This document shows positions 33,936 to 42,697 of a stretch of 64,000 nucleotides of DNA, one piece after another. Numbering within the stretch: position 1 is the first letter of the stretch; every line of letters starts with the position of its first letter. The DNA is from Sporosarcina luteola. GTDB lineage: Bacteria > Bacillota > Bacilli > Bacillales_A > Planococcaceae. The stretch covers positions 1 to 64,000 of the forward strand of contig NZ_BJYL01000020.1 in the NCBI RefSeq assembly GCF_007991495.1, given 5' to 3'. Under the pieces are notes generated by a model. That model searched no databases. It saw only the letters and a list, made by a program, of their open reading frames with translations, and had not been told where the DNA came from. The position numbers and the translations under genes are program-made.

Positions 33936-35007
33936 CCTTCTTTCCCGCCTTACACCAACAGGATTTCTTTGGCGGTTAAGTTTCATAAATATTTTAGTCA
34001 TCATGATGGTAACTGTTATAAGTGGATGGGCTGTATATAGCTCCGCTTGCTTTCTTGCAGGAGAAGTAGGGGGATTTGATACGCTTTTGCAGCAACGATT
34101 TAATCGGACACTTCGCAGTTACTTATGGATCTTAATCCTAATTGCGGTTTTTGTTGGGAGTGTATTTCATTTTTATTTAATTAAACGCTTCATCCAACCA
34201 ATCCAGAGTTTGATCGAAGCTACGAAAGAACTGAAACGGGGGCAATATCCTGATTTAGTGAAAGTTCATAAAAGTGATGAAATCGGTCAATTGGCTCACC
34301 AATATAATGAGCTGGTTGTACAGCTGCAAATGAATGAACAGCAGAGGAACAGGCTCGTTACAGACGTATCACATGAAATAAGAACGCCATTATCGAATTT
34401 AAATGGGTATCTGCAAGGGCTGAAAGATGGAGATATAATTGGAGATCAAGCACTTTTTGCATCCCTGTATCAAGAATCAAAACGATTGTCTCGAATGCTC
34501 GAACAACTTGAGCAATTAAAAGAATGGGATCACCTATCGAACCAAACAATTGTTGTAAAAGAGACCCATGAGATTGAGCCCGTACTGCGCCAATGTGTTG
34601 CGATGTTTGCAAGAACGTTAGAAGAAAAGAGCATACCTATACGATTAGAGATTGAATCTTGCAAAGTAGAACTTCATATTGTGGGCATCCAACAAGTGAT
34701 TAGTAATTTATTGGGAAATGCTATTAATTATTATGAGGGCGAAGGACCAATTTTATTGGTGGGGGCGAAGCAAGAAAAGGCTTATCACATATCTATTTCG
34801 GGGCCAAGTCAACCGATACCGGAAAATGAAAAGGAAAAGGTGTTTAGACGGTTTTACCGACTTGATTCCTCTCGAAACCGTATGACTGGTGGTTCAGGAT
34901 TAGGACTTGCAATTTCAAGGGAAATTATCGAACGCTATCATCAAGGTGAAATCGGAGTTAGCCCAAAGAGTGCTAGCAATGCTTTTTGGATAGTCTTACC
35001 GAGGTGA
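33922..35007 (+). CDS. Sensor histidine kinase
   Basis: A 361-residue kinase. Two membrane helices (about 17-40 and 66-86) enclose a short outer loop of some 25 residues, so sensing may happen in the membrane. HAMP follows, then the HisKA box VTDVSHEIRTPLSNLNGY with His151, an N-box (VISNLLGNAINYY) and the G2 box GGSGLGLAISREI. The G1 box is odd: ISISGPSQPIPENE replaces the usual DNGPGIP, so the Asp that contacts adenine is missing. TTG 33922 overlaps the regulator stop by 14 bases behind GGGG. Confidence 0.9.
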   Translation: MRILNLLSRLTPTGFLWRLSFINILVIMMVTVISGWAVYSSACFLAGEVGGFDTLLQQRFNRTLRSYLWILILIAVFVGSVFHFYLIKRFIQPIQSLIEATKELKRGQYPDLVKVHKSDEIGQLAHQYNELVVQLQMNEQQRNRLVTDVSHEIRTPLSNLNGYLQGLKDGDIIGDQALFASLYQESKRLSRMLEQLEQLKEWDHLSNQTIVVKETHEIEPVLRQCVAMFARTLEEKSIPIRLEIESCKVELHIVGIQQVISNLLGNAINYYEGEGPILLVGAKQEKAYHISISGPSQPIPENEKEKVFRRFYRLDSSRNRMTGGSGLGLAISREIIERYHQGEIGVSPKSASNAFWIVLPR

Positions 35008-35071
35008 AAAATACATTTTCACGTAAACCTCTTTGTTATGTAATCAAATGCATGTGTCCATACAATAAATA

Positions 35072-35112
35072 AAAGGTATAATTCCCAACGCTCAGGAGTT
35101 ATACCTTTTTTG
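35072..35112 (+). terminator. Terminator of the redox/two-component operon
   Basis: AAAGGTATAA (35072-35081) pairs with TTATACCTTT (35099-35108), with inner TCC/GGA pairing, then a T-run. Confidence 0.88.
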
Positions 35113-35193
35113 TCGTTATTTTTCGTTGTTATGCTCGCCCAATTGGCACATTTCTTGAATGATCGGCTGTATTCAACCTTTGGAGGAATTTGA

Positions 35194-35289
35194 GTGAAAG
35201 AACGGACATTGGGGGCGTCAAAAGAGTTCAGAAATTCTGCGGCAGTCATATTGGAATCGAGAAAATCAGTCCATATACGTTTCAACTAG
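35194..35289 (+). pseudogene. Possible nitroreductase 5' fragment
   Basis: GTG 35194, six bases after GGAGGAAT, opens 31 codons. The part NSAAVILESRKSVHIRFN resembles the beginning of nitroreductases (ESRRSVRxFD) but the reading stops there, overlapping the end of the LprI-like gene. It may be a relic cut short by rearrangement. The resemblance is short and could be chance. Confidence 0.3.
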
Positions 35290-35796
35290 TTCATAGCATC
35301 TCTCTTCTGTAAGATTTGCCAGCACAACTATGTATTCTAATTGTTCTGCAGTGCCACCTTCGAATTTTAGCGATGCCTCTTTTGCAGCGTTATCCCTTTG
35401 TTTAATCCAACTCCGTTGTTCATCTCGCAATTGGTCCATTTCTTCTGTAGAAAGTTGCTCCTTGAGGACTCCGTAAATCTCATTTAATAACTCATCCCAC
35501 AGATCATATCGGTCACCTTCCACTTTTTTCATAGCGTATGTAGAAGAGTCATCTGCATACTTTTTTCTTATTTCATTCACTTCTTTGTTCGTATCAGCGA
35601 GTTTCTTATGATATTCTTTTTTAAAGCCCGCTGTTGTATTAGTTATTGGGTCAATATGATTGCCTGCATCATCGTTGCCTGTGGATGGAGTAAGGGAATC
35701 GTTATTTTGTGTCTCGTCAGATGTGTTTCCACAAGCACCTACAATAACCAAAATGATTGCCAACATGCCTACTAATAACTTCCGATGATTTTTCAT
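35266..35796 (-). CDS. LprI-like lipoprotein (DUF1311, lysozyme-inhibitor type)
   Basis: A 176-residue lipoprotein. The signal peptide ends in the lipobox IVGAC (Cys22), a Thr/Ser/Asn-rich linker follows to about 55, and the C-terminal half is the LprI domain: LWDELLNEIYGVLKEQLS and QLRDEQRSWIKQRDNAAKEAS. The M. tuberculosis member binds lysozyme; whether this one does is unknown. The gene stands alone on the minus strand. Confidence 0.85.
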   Translation of the reverse strand: MKNHRKLLVGMLAIILVIVGACGNTSDETQNNDSLTPSTGNDDAGNHIDPITNTTAGFKKEYHKKLADTNKEVNEIRKKYADDSSTYAMKKVEGDRYDLWDELLNEIYGVLKEQLSTEEMDQLRDEQRSWIKQRDNAAKEASLKFEGGTAEQLEYIVVLANLTEERCYELVETYMD

Positions 35797-35869
35797 TGTG
35801 CACCGCCTTTCATCCGATGGGTTTATCTACCTTTTCTTATACAATAACAGAAATTTTCATGTGTAAGTG

Positions 35870-35917
35870 TAGATGAAATAGAAAACACTTGTCATTTCAT
35901 CTAAAAACGAATAATAT
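35870..35917 (+). promoter_or_regulatory. Promoter of the purine permease gene with overlapping inverted repeat
   Basis: TTGTCA (35889-35894) and TAATAT (35912-35917) are 17 bases apart. A perfect 10-bp inverted repeat, TAGATGAAAT at 35870-35879 and ATTTCATCTA at 35894-35903, starts at the -35 box and could be an operator. No purine riboswitch is present. Confidence 0.65.
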
Positions 35918-35961
35918 ATGTAAGGGATAAAAAAATGTTCGTGTTTTGGAGGAGTTTCTCT

Positions 35962-37260
35962 GTGTTTAAACTGAAAGAAAATCATACGACTGTAAAAACG
36001 GAAGTTCTTGCAGGCTTTACGACCTTTTTCACGATGGTCTATATCGTGATTGTGAATCCAATTATTTTAAAAGATGCAGGTGTGCCGTTTGATCAAGTGT
36101 TTACAGCTACTATAATTGCTACGGTGATCGGGACACTTTGGATGGCGCTTGCAGCTAATTATCCGATCGCAATTGCACCGGGTATGGGCATGAATGCATA
36201 TTTCGCTTATTCTGTCGTTGGCACAAACGGCATTACGTATGAGACGGCATTCTCGGCTGTTTTCGTTGCAGGTATCATTTTTGTTGTATTATCGTTGACC
36301 TCTTTCCGGAAAGTATTAATTGAAGCCATACCTGAAAACTTGAAGCATGGGATTACAGCGGGGATTGGTTTGTTCATCGCCTTTATCGGAATGAGACAAG
36401 CCGGCATGATTGTCTCCCATCCATCTAATCTTGTTGCACTCGGGGACCTTCACTCGCCAACTGTGCTTTTTGCCTTGCTTGGACTTACTGTTACGCTCAT
36501 TCTAATGGCGTTGAGAGTGCATGGGGCATTGTTCCTTGGGATGATTATTACGGCAGTTGTTGCCTTTTTCACAGGACATCTATCATTTGACCAAGGTTTC
36601 GTTCAAATGCCGTCGTTGCCGGATGGCCTTATTATTTCCAATCCATTTACCGCTTTCACGGATGTGTGGCAACATATGCTGTTCCCGGTCGTCTTTTCAT
36701 TTCTTATGGTGACAATCTTCGATACGACAGGCACAATGATCGGCGTTGCGCAGCAAGCGGGGCTAATGAAAGATAATAAAATGCCTCGGGCACGTCAAGC
36801 TCTACTCGCAGACTCTGTTGCAGCTACAGCAGGCTCTATGTTTGGAACGACACCAACAAGCGCATATATCGAATCATCCGCAGGTGTCGCAGCAGGAGGG
36901 CGAACAGGACTTACTACAGTAACGGTTGCTATTTTATTTATCGTTGCGGCGTTCTTCGGACCGCTTGTTAGTGCGGTCTCTGGTCTGTCTTCGATAACCG
37001 CCCCTGCTTTAATCATTGTCGGCAGTTTAATGATGGGAGCTATTGCGAAAATCAAATGGGATGAAATTGACGAAGCGTTTCCAGCATTCTTAATCATCCT
37101 AAGCATGCCGCTCACGTCAAGCATCGCTACAGGGATTGCGCTGGGATTCATTTCTTATCCGATCTTGAAGGTCGTCACGGGGAAATGGCGAGTGGTCCAT
37201 CCTCTTGTGTATGTATTCGCGGTTCTATTCTTTTATCAATTGGCGTTTCTGCCGCATTGA
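35962..37260 (+). CDS. NCS2 family purine permease (PbuG/AzgA type)
   Basis: A 432-residue transporter with about 12 to 14 membrane segments for guanine, hypoxanthine or adenine uptake. Typical motifs are EVLAGFTTFFTMVYIVIVNPIIL, NYPIAIAPGMGMNAYFAY, GIGLFIAFIGMRQAGMIV and the second-repeat FGTTPTSAYIESSAGVAAGGRTGLT. GTG 35962 lies nine bases after GGAGG; the upstream ATG 35935 would place that site inside the gene. Monocistronic. Confidence 0.93.
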   Translation: MFKLKENHTTVKTEVLAGFTTFFTMVYIVIVNPIILKDAGVPFDQVFTATIIATVIGTLWMALAANYPIAIAPGMGMNAYFAYSVVGTNGITYETAFSAVFVAGIIFVVLSLTSFRKVLIEAIPENLKHGITAGIGLFIAFIGMRQAGMIVSHPSNLVALGDLHSPTVLFALLGLTVTLILMALRVHGALFLGMIITAVVAFFTGHLSFDQGFVQMPSLPDGLIISNPFTAFTDVWQHMLFPVVFSFLMVTIFDTTGTMIGVAQQAGLMKDNKMPRARQALLADSVAATAGSMFGTTPTSAYIESSAGVAAGGRTGLTTVTVAILFIVAAFFGPLVSAVSGLSSITAPALIIVGSLMMGAIAKIKWDEIDEAFPAFLIILSMPLTSSIATGIALGFISYPILKVVTGKWRVVHPLVYVFAVLFFYQLAFLPH

Positions 37261-37279
37261 TCGATATCTAATAGTACGG

Positions 37280-37313
37280 GGAGCCAATCATGTCAGTCCG
37301 ATTGGCTCCTTTT
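37280..37313 (+). terminator. Terminator of the purine permease gene
   Basis: GGAGCCAATC (37280-37289) pairs with GATTGGCTCC (37300-37309), then four T. Confidence 0.9.
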
Positions 37314-37376
37314 AAATTGCATTTTTCTTTATAAAACCGTAAAACTAAGATATATCATCAGGAAAGGAGTTTTTGT

Positions 37377-38354
37377 ATGGACGAAAAAAATACGATTTCA
37401 TTGCAATATAGCAGGAATTCGGCTGCATTTCCGTTATCCGCTGATGAAAATCAGCTACAAACGGTGACAGCTGAACCTTGGTTGGAAATCTCCAAGGAGG
37501 CATTGCAGCTTGAAGGATTATGTTTTGACCGTGAAGGCAATCTCTATTTGTTGGAAGTGTTCGGCGGGCGTGTATTCAAAGTAAGCTTGCCAGAAAAGAC
37601 CATCGAAACGGTGTTTGGCGAAAATACTATGAATCCTGCTGCCATTAAAATTCATAAAGATGGAAGACTGTTCCTTTGTGTGCTTGGAGATTTAAATAGC
37701 TCGATCGGATCAGGAGGTGTTTACGCAATCCAACCTGACGGGTCGAATATGGAGGAAATCATTGCTCCAAGAGAAAAGTACGCGGTGGACGATATGGTGT
37801 TTGATCGAAAAGGCGGTTTTTACTTTACCGATTTCAGAGGCCACCATTTCGATCCGCTCGGAGGCGTCTATTACGTCTCCCCGGATTTCAACTCAGTAAC
37901 CCCGATTGCAAAGAACTTGGCAAGTCCGAACGGCATCTCTTTGAGCAAGGATGAAAGATCGTTATGGATTACCGAGACAAATGCGAATCGCCTCAATCGG
38001 ATCGAATTATTGGACGATGGCGTTACAATCGCACCGTATGGCAGTTCCGTACCTTATTACTTTTCAGGCTACGACGGTCCAGACTCCTGTTGCATCGACA
38101 CCGACGACAATCTATACGTCGCGATGTACGAACAGGGAAGAGTGCTCGTGTTCAATAAAAACGGATGTCCAATAGGGCAGATTTTACTACCAGGCAGAGA
38201 GAATGGGCATATGTTGCGCTCCACTCATCCAGCTTTCATACCGGAAACGAACGAGCTCATTATTTGCTCGAATGATCCGGTAGGCGGCGGTGGCTCATGG
38301 CTCTTTAGAGCAAAAGGTTTCGCAAAAGGGCATTTGGGTTATCAGTTTGCTTAA
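37377..38354 (+). CDS. drp35: Drp35-type lactonase (SMP-30/gluconolactonase family)
   Basis: A 325-residue six-bladed beta-propeller hydrolase that matches S. aureus Drp35 nearly end to end in segments such as [43 protein letters not shown] and [55 protein letters not shown]. Drp35 is a Ca-dependent cytoplasmic lactonase induced by cell-wall antibiotics. The metal ligands (Glu in QLEG, Asp in the TDF and GPDSCC blades) appear kept. ATG 37377 follows AAAGGAG. Single gene with terminator. Confidence 0.93.
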   Translation: MDEKNTISLQYSRNSAAFPLSADENQLQTVTAEPWLEISKEALQLEGLCFDREGNLYLLEVFGGRVFKVSLPEKTIETVFGENTMNPAAIKIHKDGRLFLCVLGDLNSSIGSGGVYAIQPDGSNMEEIIAPREKYAVDDMVFDRKGGFYFTDFRGHHFDPLGGVYYVSPDFNSVTPIAKNLASPNGISLSKDERSLWITETNANRLNRIELLDDGVTIAPYGSSVPYYFSGYDGPDSCCIDTDDNLYVAMYEQGRVLVFNKNGCPIGQILLPGRENGHMLRSTHPAFIPETNELIICSNDPVGGGGSWLFRAKGFAKGHLGYQFA

Positions 38355-38372
38355 ATAAGGATTTACAGTAAG

Positions 38373-38405
38373 AAGCCAATCATCTTCATAGTTGATTGGC
38401 TTTTT
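38373..38405 (+). terminator. Terminator of drp35
   Basis: AAGCCAATCA (38373-38382) pairs with TGATTGGCTT (38393-38402), then T. The same stem core ends the purine permease and peroxidase genes. Confidence 0.9.
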
Positions 38406-38487
38406 GGCATGTGTAAATTAACTATCCCTTGGTACCATCAGGGGATGAAATTCATACGCTACATCAGCAGTGAAAGGAGAGAACCTA

Positions 38488-39435
38488 TTGCTTTCACCAA
38501 GTGCATTTTTACTCGAAATGATACCTCTCTATCTCATTTCAATAATAGGTTTTACTAGCAGGAAAATGAACGTAATGAACTTTCATGCCAACGAAGTTAT
38601 CACTCAATTAATGCTCTATATCACCTTGCCGGCTTTGATTTTATACTCTCTTCATACGACATTTTCAAGTGATTTGCTAATTGACTTCGCATGGCTGGTC
38701 GCGATGTCTCTCTACATCCTGGCTGTATCTGTTTTTATAGCTGCATGGCTGAGGAGAAAAGCAGCATTGCCGATGAATCAAAAAAATGTATATGAAAGTT
38801 TAATTGTATTTGGGAATCAAGGCTTCATCGGGTTTGCCGTCATATTTATAGTAATGGCGGAGCAAGGCCTCATTTACTTGACCCTCTTTAACATTTGCTA
38901 TTTAGTTCTCATTTGGACGTACGGCATCTACCTTTTCACAAAAAATGAACAAAGCATAAACTGGAGAATGTTAGTTTTTAATCCGGGCATCCTATCTACT
39001 TTCATCGGTTTAGCCATGCTCTTCCTTCCATTCAAGTGGCCACAAGCCATCGTCGCTACATTTGAAAGCGTTGGCAAAATGACCATCCCCCTATCGATGC
39101 TACTGATCGGAAGTTTGCTCGCGGACTTACGGTGGTACCAATTCCGTCAATACAGTAAAAATAGTTACATATGGCTAGCAGCTAGCTTTAGATTAATCTT
39201 CCTTCCATTATTTTTACTACTATTTCTTCTTCTACATGCTCCATACCCATTGATCGTAATAGCAGTGTTGACATCCGCCATGCCGAGCGCCACGACCACT
39301 TCTGTCTATGCACAAAAGTTCGGTGGAGACGCTTCCTTTGCCTCATTTGGCGTGATGCTGACAACCTTGCTTTGTCTTCTTACCATTCCATTACTATACG
39401 GCTTGCTGCAATGGTTGCATCCTTACTTTTACTGA
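38488..39435 (+). CDS. AEC family transporter (auxin efflux carrier-like)
   Basis: A 315-residue membrane protein with ten hydrophobic segments in two halves. Family features are LPALILYSLHTTF, FGNQGFIGFAVIF, MTIPLSMLLIGSLLADL, and SAMPSATTTSVYAQKFGGD near the end. AEC members export organic acids such as malate; the substrate here is unknown. TTG 38488 is placed behind AAAGGAGAG; GTG 38470 would lie before that site. Single gene. Confidence 0.9.
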   Translation: MLSPSAFLLEMIPLYLISIIGFTSRKMNVMNFHANEVITQLMLYITLPALILYSLHTTFSSDLLIDFAWLVAMSLYILAVSVFIAAWLRRKAALPMNQKNVYESLIVFGNQGFIGFAVIFIVMAEQGLIYLTLFNICYLVLIWTYGIYLFTKNEQSINWRMLVFNPGILSTFIGLAMLFLPFKWPQAIVATFESVGKMTIPLSMLLIGSLLADLRWYQFRQYSKNSYIWLAASFRLIFLPLFLLLFLLLHAPYPLIVIAVLTSAMPSATTTSVYAQKFGGDASFASFGVMLTTLLCLLTIPLLYGLLQWLHPYFY

Positions 39436-39441
39436 AATTTT

Positions 39442-39479
39442 AAGCATGAATTGAGATCTTTCTCCCTTCATGCTTTTTT
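39442..39479 (+). terminator. Terminator of the AEC transporter gene
   Basis: AAGCATGAA (39442-39450) pairs with TTCATGCTT (39467-39475), then T. Confidence 0.85.
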
Positions 39480-39606
39480 GTTGTTGGGAAAATAATGACT
39501 GAAAGAGCTCCTTATATTATCCGAATGAAATTGCACCTTATAGCATACGATTGAGTAATAGAATGACTTGAAAAATAGTCAAATGGTAGGTCCGGAGGGG
39601 TGGAGT

Positions 39607-40263
39607 GTGGAAAAAGAGAGTCAACGGTATGTGGAACTGGAGCCGGTTGTTATTAGTAGGTATCAAATTAGAAAAAGGATATTTGATGTCCTTGCAAGTT
39701 CCATTCTTATTGTATGTTGTATTCCTTTATTCCTTATTTTATCAGTGTCAATTGTATTGAATTCGGGAATTCCTATCTTTTTTTTGCAAAAAAGAACGGG
39801 AAAAGACAATCAATTGTTCACCATCTTTAAGTTCCGAACGATGAAAGGTTCAAAGCATAATCGACCTACACATGCATATGAATGGAAAGAAGGCGTACCG
39901 GATAGCTTTACGTTTAAAACGGATTTTGATGCTTCCGTCACACCAATTGGCCGTGTGCTGCGAAAATATAGTTTGGACGAGTTGCCTCAGTTGTTCAATG
40001 TCTTCTTCGGAGAGATGAGCATTGTCGGCCCAAGACCGGAAATTCCTGAGATCACAACTCATTACACTTCATTACAGGCAAAACGGCTCCAAGTAAAACC
40101 TGGTATTACGGGCTATGCTCAGGTGAATGGACGATCTGAAATTAATCATGGCAAGAAAATTGAGTATGACCTTTACTATATTGAAAATCAGTCGATTCTA
40201 TTTGATTTGAAAATTATCATAGCAACTATTAAATGCGTAGTGAAGGGGAAAGGGGCATTTTAG
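39607..40263 (+). CDS. Initiating sugar-phosphate transferase of the exopolysaccharide locus
   Basis: A 218-residue bacterial sugar transferase (WcaJ/WbaP/EpsL C-terminal type) that puts the first sugar-1-phosphate on undecaprenyl phosphate. One membrane helix lies at about residues 24-46. Catalytic and conserved motifs are FTIFKFRTM, LRKYSLDELPQLFNV, GEMSIVGPRPE, and KPGITGYAQVNGRS. GTG 39607 follows GGAGGGG by six bases. First gene of the 14-kb polysaccharide locus; a 200-base gap separates it from the next gene. Confidence 0.93.
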   Translation: MEKESQRYVELEPVVISRYQIRKRIFDVLASSILIVCCIPLFLILSVSIVLNSGIPIFFLQKRTGKDNQLFTIFKFRTMKGSKHNRPTHAYEWKEGVPDSFTFKTDFDASVTPIGRVLRKYSLDELPQLFNVFFGEMSIVGPRPEIPEITTHYTSLQAKRLQVKPGITGYAQVNGRSEINHGKKIEYDLYYIENQSILFDLKIIIATIKCVVKGKGAF

Positions 40264-40465
40264 TTTGAAAAAAAATCGGGCCAACATATTGGGTAGCGAA
40301 AAATGAAATAGGACATTCCCCTATCATACGAAAAAGTCCTCCTCAAAAAAGGTACGTAATTCGCTCTGACATAATCGTGGTTCATTTTAATAGAGCTTGT
40401 GAATATACTAATCTCGTTTGCTTGTACTATCTTATATTGTATTGGAGGGGTCGCATATTTCGTCA

Positions 40466-41206
40466 ATGATCGTAGATATTCATAATCATATTTTGCCCGG
40501 CCTGGATGATGGGCCGAAGTCCATGGGTGAGGCGATTTTATTAGTGAAAAATGCAGCAGCGAATGGTGTGACACAAATCATTGCGACTCCACATAGGAAC
40601 TCGACATATAGTAATGATGTAACGGAAATAAAAGAAGCTGTAAAAAATCTGAATGAAGAAATTGCTCTAGAAGATATCCCGGTTGAAGTTTTTATTGGAC
40701 AAGAAATCCATCTCACTAATTTCTTGGACATGGATAAGATGGGGGAGCTATTAACGTTGGCTGGAAGTAGGAAATATATTTTAGTTGAGTTGCCTGATGA
40801 TCATTTTCCGCTTTTTACTTATGATGTGATTTTTCAACTGCAGTTAAAAGGCTACATTCCGATCATCCCTCATCCGGAAAGGAATGTAATTTTAAGACGA
40901 AGGAAGGAAATGCTTTACGAGTTAGTAACAAAAGGAGTGTTAGTTCAAATAACTGCTTCGAGCTTGATTGGCAAGCAAGGAAGAACAAAAAAAAATTACT
41001 CTATTGATTTGATAAAACATAATTTGGTACACTTCATAGCCTCTGATGCACATGAGTGTAAACATCGGCCATTTCTAATTGGAACTGCATATAAATTTAT
41101 TGATAAAAAATTCTCTGCAAACAAGAGAAACTATTTTATAGATAATGCTAGACATGTATTATTCGGTACTGAATTTAAACCTTTACCACCAATTGGGTAT
41201 AAGTGA
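40466..41206 (+). CDS. CpsB/YwqE-type tyrosine-protein phosphatase (PHP fold)
   Basis: A 246-residue metal-dependent phosphatase. The PHP metal motifs are MIVDIHNHILPGLDDGP at the start, ATPHRNSTY, GQEIHL, IPHPERN, and SDAHECKHR. It removes phosphate from the tyrosine cluster of the BY-kinase encoded two genes later and so tunes polymer length. ATG 40466 begins the conserved domain; GGAGGGG stands 15 bases before it, an unusually long gap, so translation may begin at a rarer codon just upstream. Confidence 0.92.
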   Translation: MIVDIHNHILPGLDDGPKSMGEAILLVKNAAANGVTQIIATPHRNSTYSNDVTEIKEAVKNLNEEIALEDIPVEVFIGQEIHLTNFLDMDKMGELLTLAGSRKYILVELPDDHFPLFTYDVIFQLQLKGYIPIIPHPERNVILRRRKEMLYELVTKGVLVQITASSLIGKQGRTKKNYSIDLIKHNLVHFIASDAHECKHRPFLIGTAYKFIDKKFSANKRNYFIDNARHVLFGTEFKPLPPIGYK

Positions 41207-41280
41207 ATTTCTAAGCTTGTAGTTCAGTCGGAAAAGTCATATATCCAAGAAATATCGATGTTGTAGGAGGATTTATTTGG

Positions 41281-41994
41281 ATGGAAGATAAAATAAGCCT
41301 TTACGAATTGCTCCAAGCATTTAAGAAAAGATTATTGCTCAATATTGGTATATTTCTATTCGTCGTATCTGCGACCGGTTTAGTCAGCTATTTTCTTTTA
41401 CCACCCAATTATCAATCTTCCACGCAAATCCTAGTAAACAAAAAAGAATCTGGAGATGAGCAATTAAACAGCCAAGATATACAAACGAATCTTCAGTTGA
41501 TCAACACATATCGTGTGATCATTAAGAGCCCGGTTATTTTGTCGCAAGTTATCGAGAAGCTAAACTTACAAACTACTCCAGACTTACTAACAAAAAAAAT
41601 ATCGGTAACCAGTGAACAAAATTCGCAGGTTGTCAATGTCACTGTGAAGGATCGGGAACTGAAAAGGGCCGCTGAAATTGCAAATATGACTGCTGATGTA
41701 TTTCAAAAAGAGATTAGTGAACTAATGAATGTTGATAATGTAACAATTCTATCACCGGCTATCAATAAATCGTATATAAAGCCGATTACTCCCAATACCC
41801 CATTGAATATTATCATTGCTGCAGTAGTTGGATTAATGATTGGAGTTGGAATAACTTTTCTTATTGAGTTCTTTGATACGACGGTTAAAACTGAAGAGGA
41901 CATACAAGAATTAGTCGGCTTTTCTATTCTTGGTTTTGTAAGCCCGGCTTCCGCAAAGAAGATAAGAGATGCTCGGGAAAAAGAGGTGAGATAG
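41281..41994 (+). CDS. Wzz/CapA-type polysaccharide co-polymerase
   Basis: A 237-residue membrane protein that sets chain length and activates the BY-kinase. One helix near the N-terminus (about 21-43) and one near 178-198 flank an extracytoplasmic domain (NYQSSTQILVNKKESGD ... SVTSEQNSQVVNVTV). The short cytoplasmic tail after the second helix has TTVKTEEDIQELVGFSILGFV, the usual kinase-activating segment. ATG 41281 follows GGAGG. The kinase gene begins one base after its stop codon. Confidence 0.92.
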   Translation: MEDKISLYELLQAFKKRLLLNIGIFLFVVSATGLVSYFLLPPNYQSSTQILVNKKESGDEQLNSQDIQTNLQLINTYRVIIKSPVILSQVIEKLNLQTTPDLLTKKISVTSEQNSQVVNVTVKDRELKRAAEIANMTADVFQKEISELMNVDNVTILSPAINKSYIKPITPNTPLNIIIAAVVGLMIGVGITFLIEFFDTTVKTEEDIQELVGFSILGFVSPASAKKIRDAREKEVR

Positions 41995-41995
41995 T

Positions 41996-42682
41996 TTGTC
42001 AAAGAATAAAAAGTATCAAACTGCTGGAAGAGTCCTGATGACTGAACATATATCCATCTATTCGGAACAGTTCAGGTCTATCCGTGCCAATATCAATTTT
42101 TCAACGAAAAATGAAGGTGTAAAAACACTCCTAGTTACTTCCTCTTCTGTAGGAGAAGGGAAATCAACAGTTGCGGCTAATATTGCTATCGCGTTTGCAC
42201 AAGAAAGCAAGAAAACCCTTTTGGTGGATGCTGATTTACGGAAACCGACAATGCATTACACCTTTAATCGATTTCTTTCTCCTGGGCTAACCAATTTGCT
42301 TATTAGTAATTGGGTATTAAAGGATGTAGTAAAAGAATCAGGGATAAAGGGGTTGGGGATAATAACATGCGGACCAATTCCATCAAATCCAGCAGAACTT
42401 CTTAGCTCCAACTCGATGGATTCCTTCCTTGAAGAAGTGAAAAGGGAATTCGATATCATCATTTTTGATGCGCCTCCTTTACTGTCAATTGCTGATGCAC
42501 AAATTCTATCGGAAAAATGCGATGGAACAATTGTCGTTGTCAGCTCAGATGGAACAGAGAAGAAAAATCTTCTGAAAGTTAAAGAGACTCTCCAAAATTC
42601 TAACGCTAAAGTTATAGGAACAGTACTTAATAATTATAAGTTGGAAAAAGATCATTATTATAACGATTATTATATCAGGTAG
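41996..42682 (+). CDS. CpsD/CapB-type BY-kinase (tyrosine autokinase)
   Basis: A 228-residue P-loop tyrosine kinase. Walker A is SSVGEGKST (50-58), Walker A' is LLVDADLRKP (75-84) and Walker B is IIFDAPPLL. The C-terminus carries a tyrosine cluster, DHYYNDYYIR, the autophosphorylation site. The N-terminal SIYSEQFRSIRANINFS is the usual oligomerisation segment. TTG 41996 follows GAGGTGA. It acts with the preceding Wzz-like protein and the phosphatase. Confidence 0.94.
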   Translation: MSKNKKYQTAGRVLMTEHISIYSEQFRSIRANINFSTKNEGVKTLLVTSSSVGEGKSTVAANIAIAFAQESKKTLLVDADLRKPTMHYTFNRFLSPGLTNLLISNWVLKDVVKESGIKGLGIITCGPIPSNPAELLSSNSMDSFLEEVKREFDIIIFDAPPLLSIADAQILSEKCDGTIVVVSSDGTEKKNLLKVKETLQNSNAKVIGTVLNNYKLEKDHYYNDYYIR

Positions 42683-42697
42683 GAGTAAGGAAATTGC

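Noticed and set aside
35019-35285. 88-codon minus-strand reading over the two-component operon terminator
   Set aside because: No recognisable family or ribosome site; it is explained by the terminator region and the overlapping LprI-like gene.
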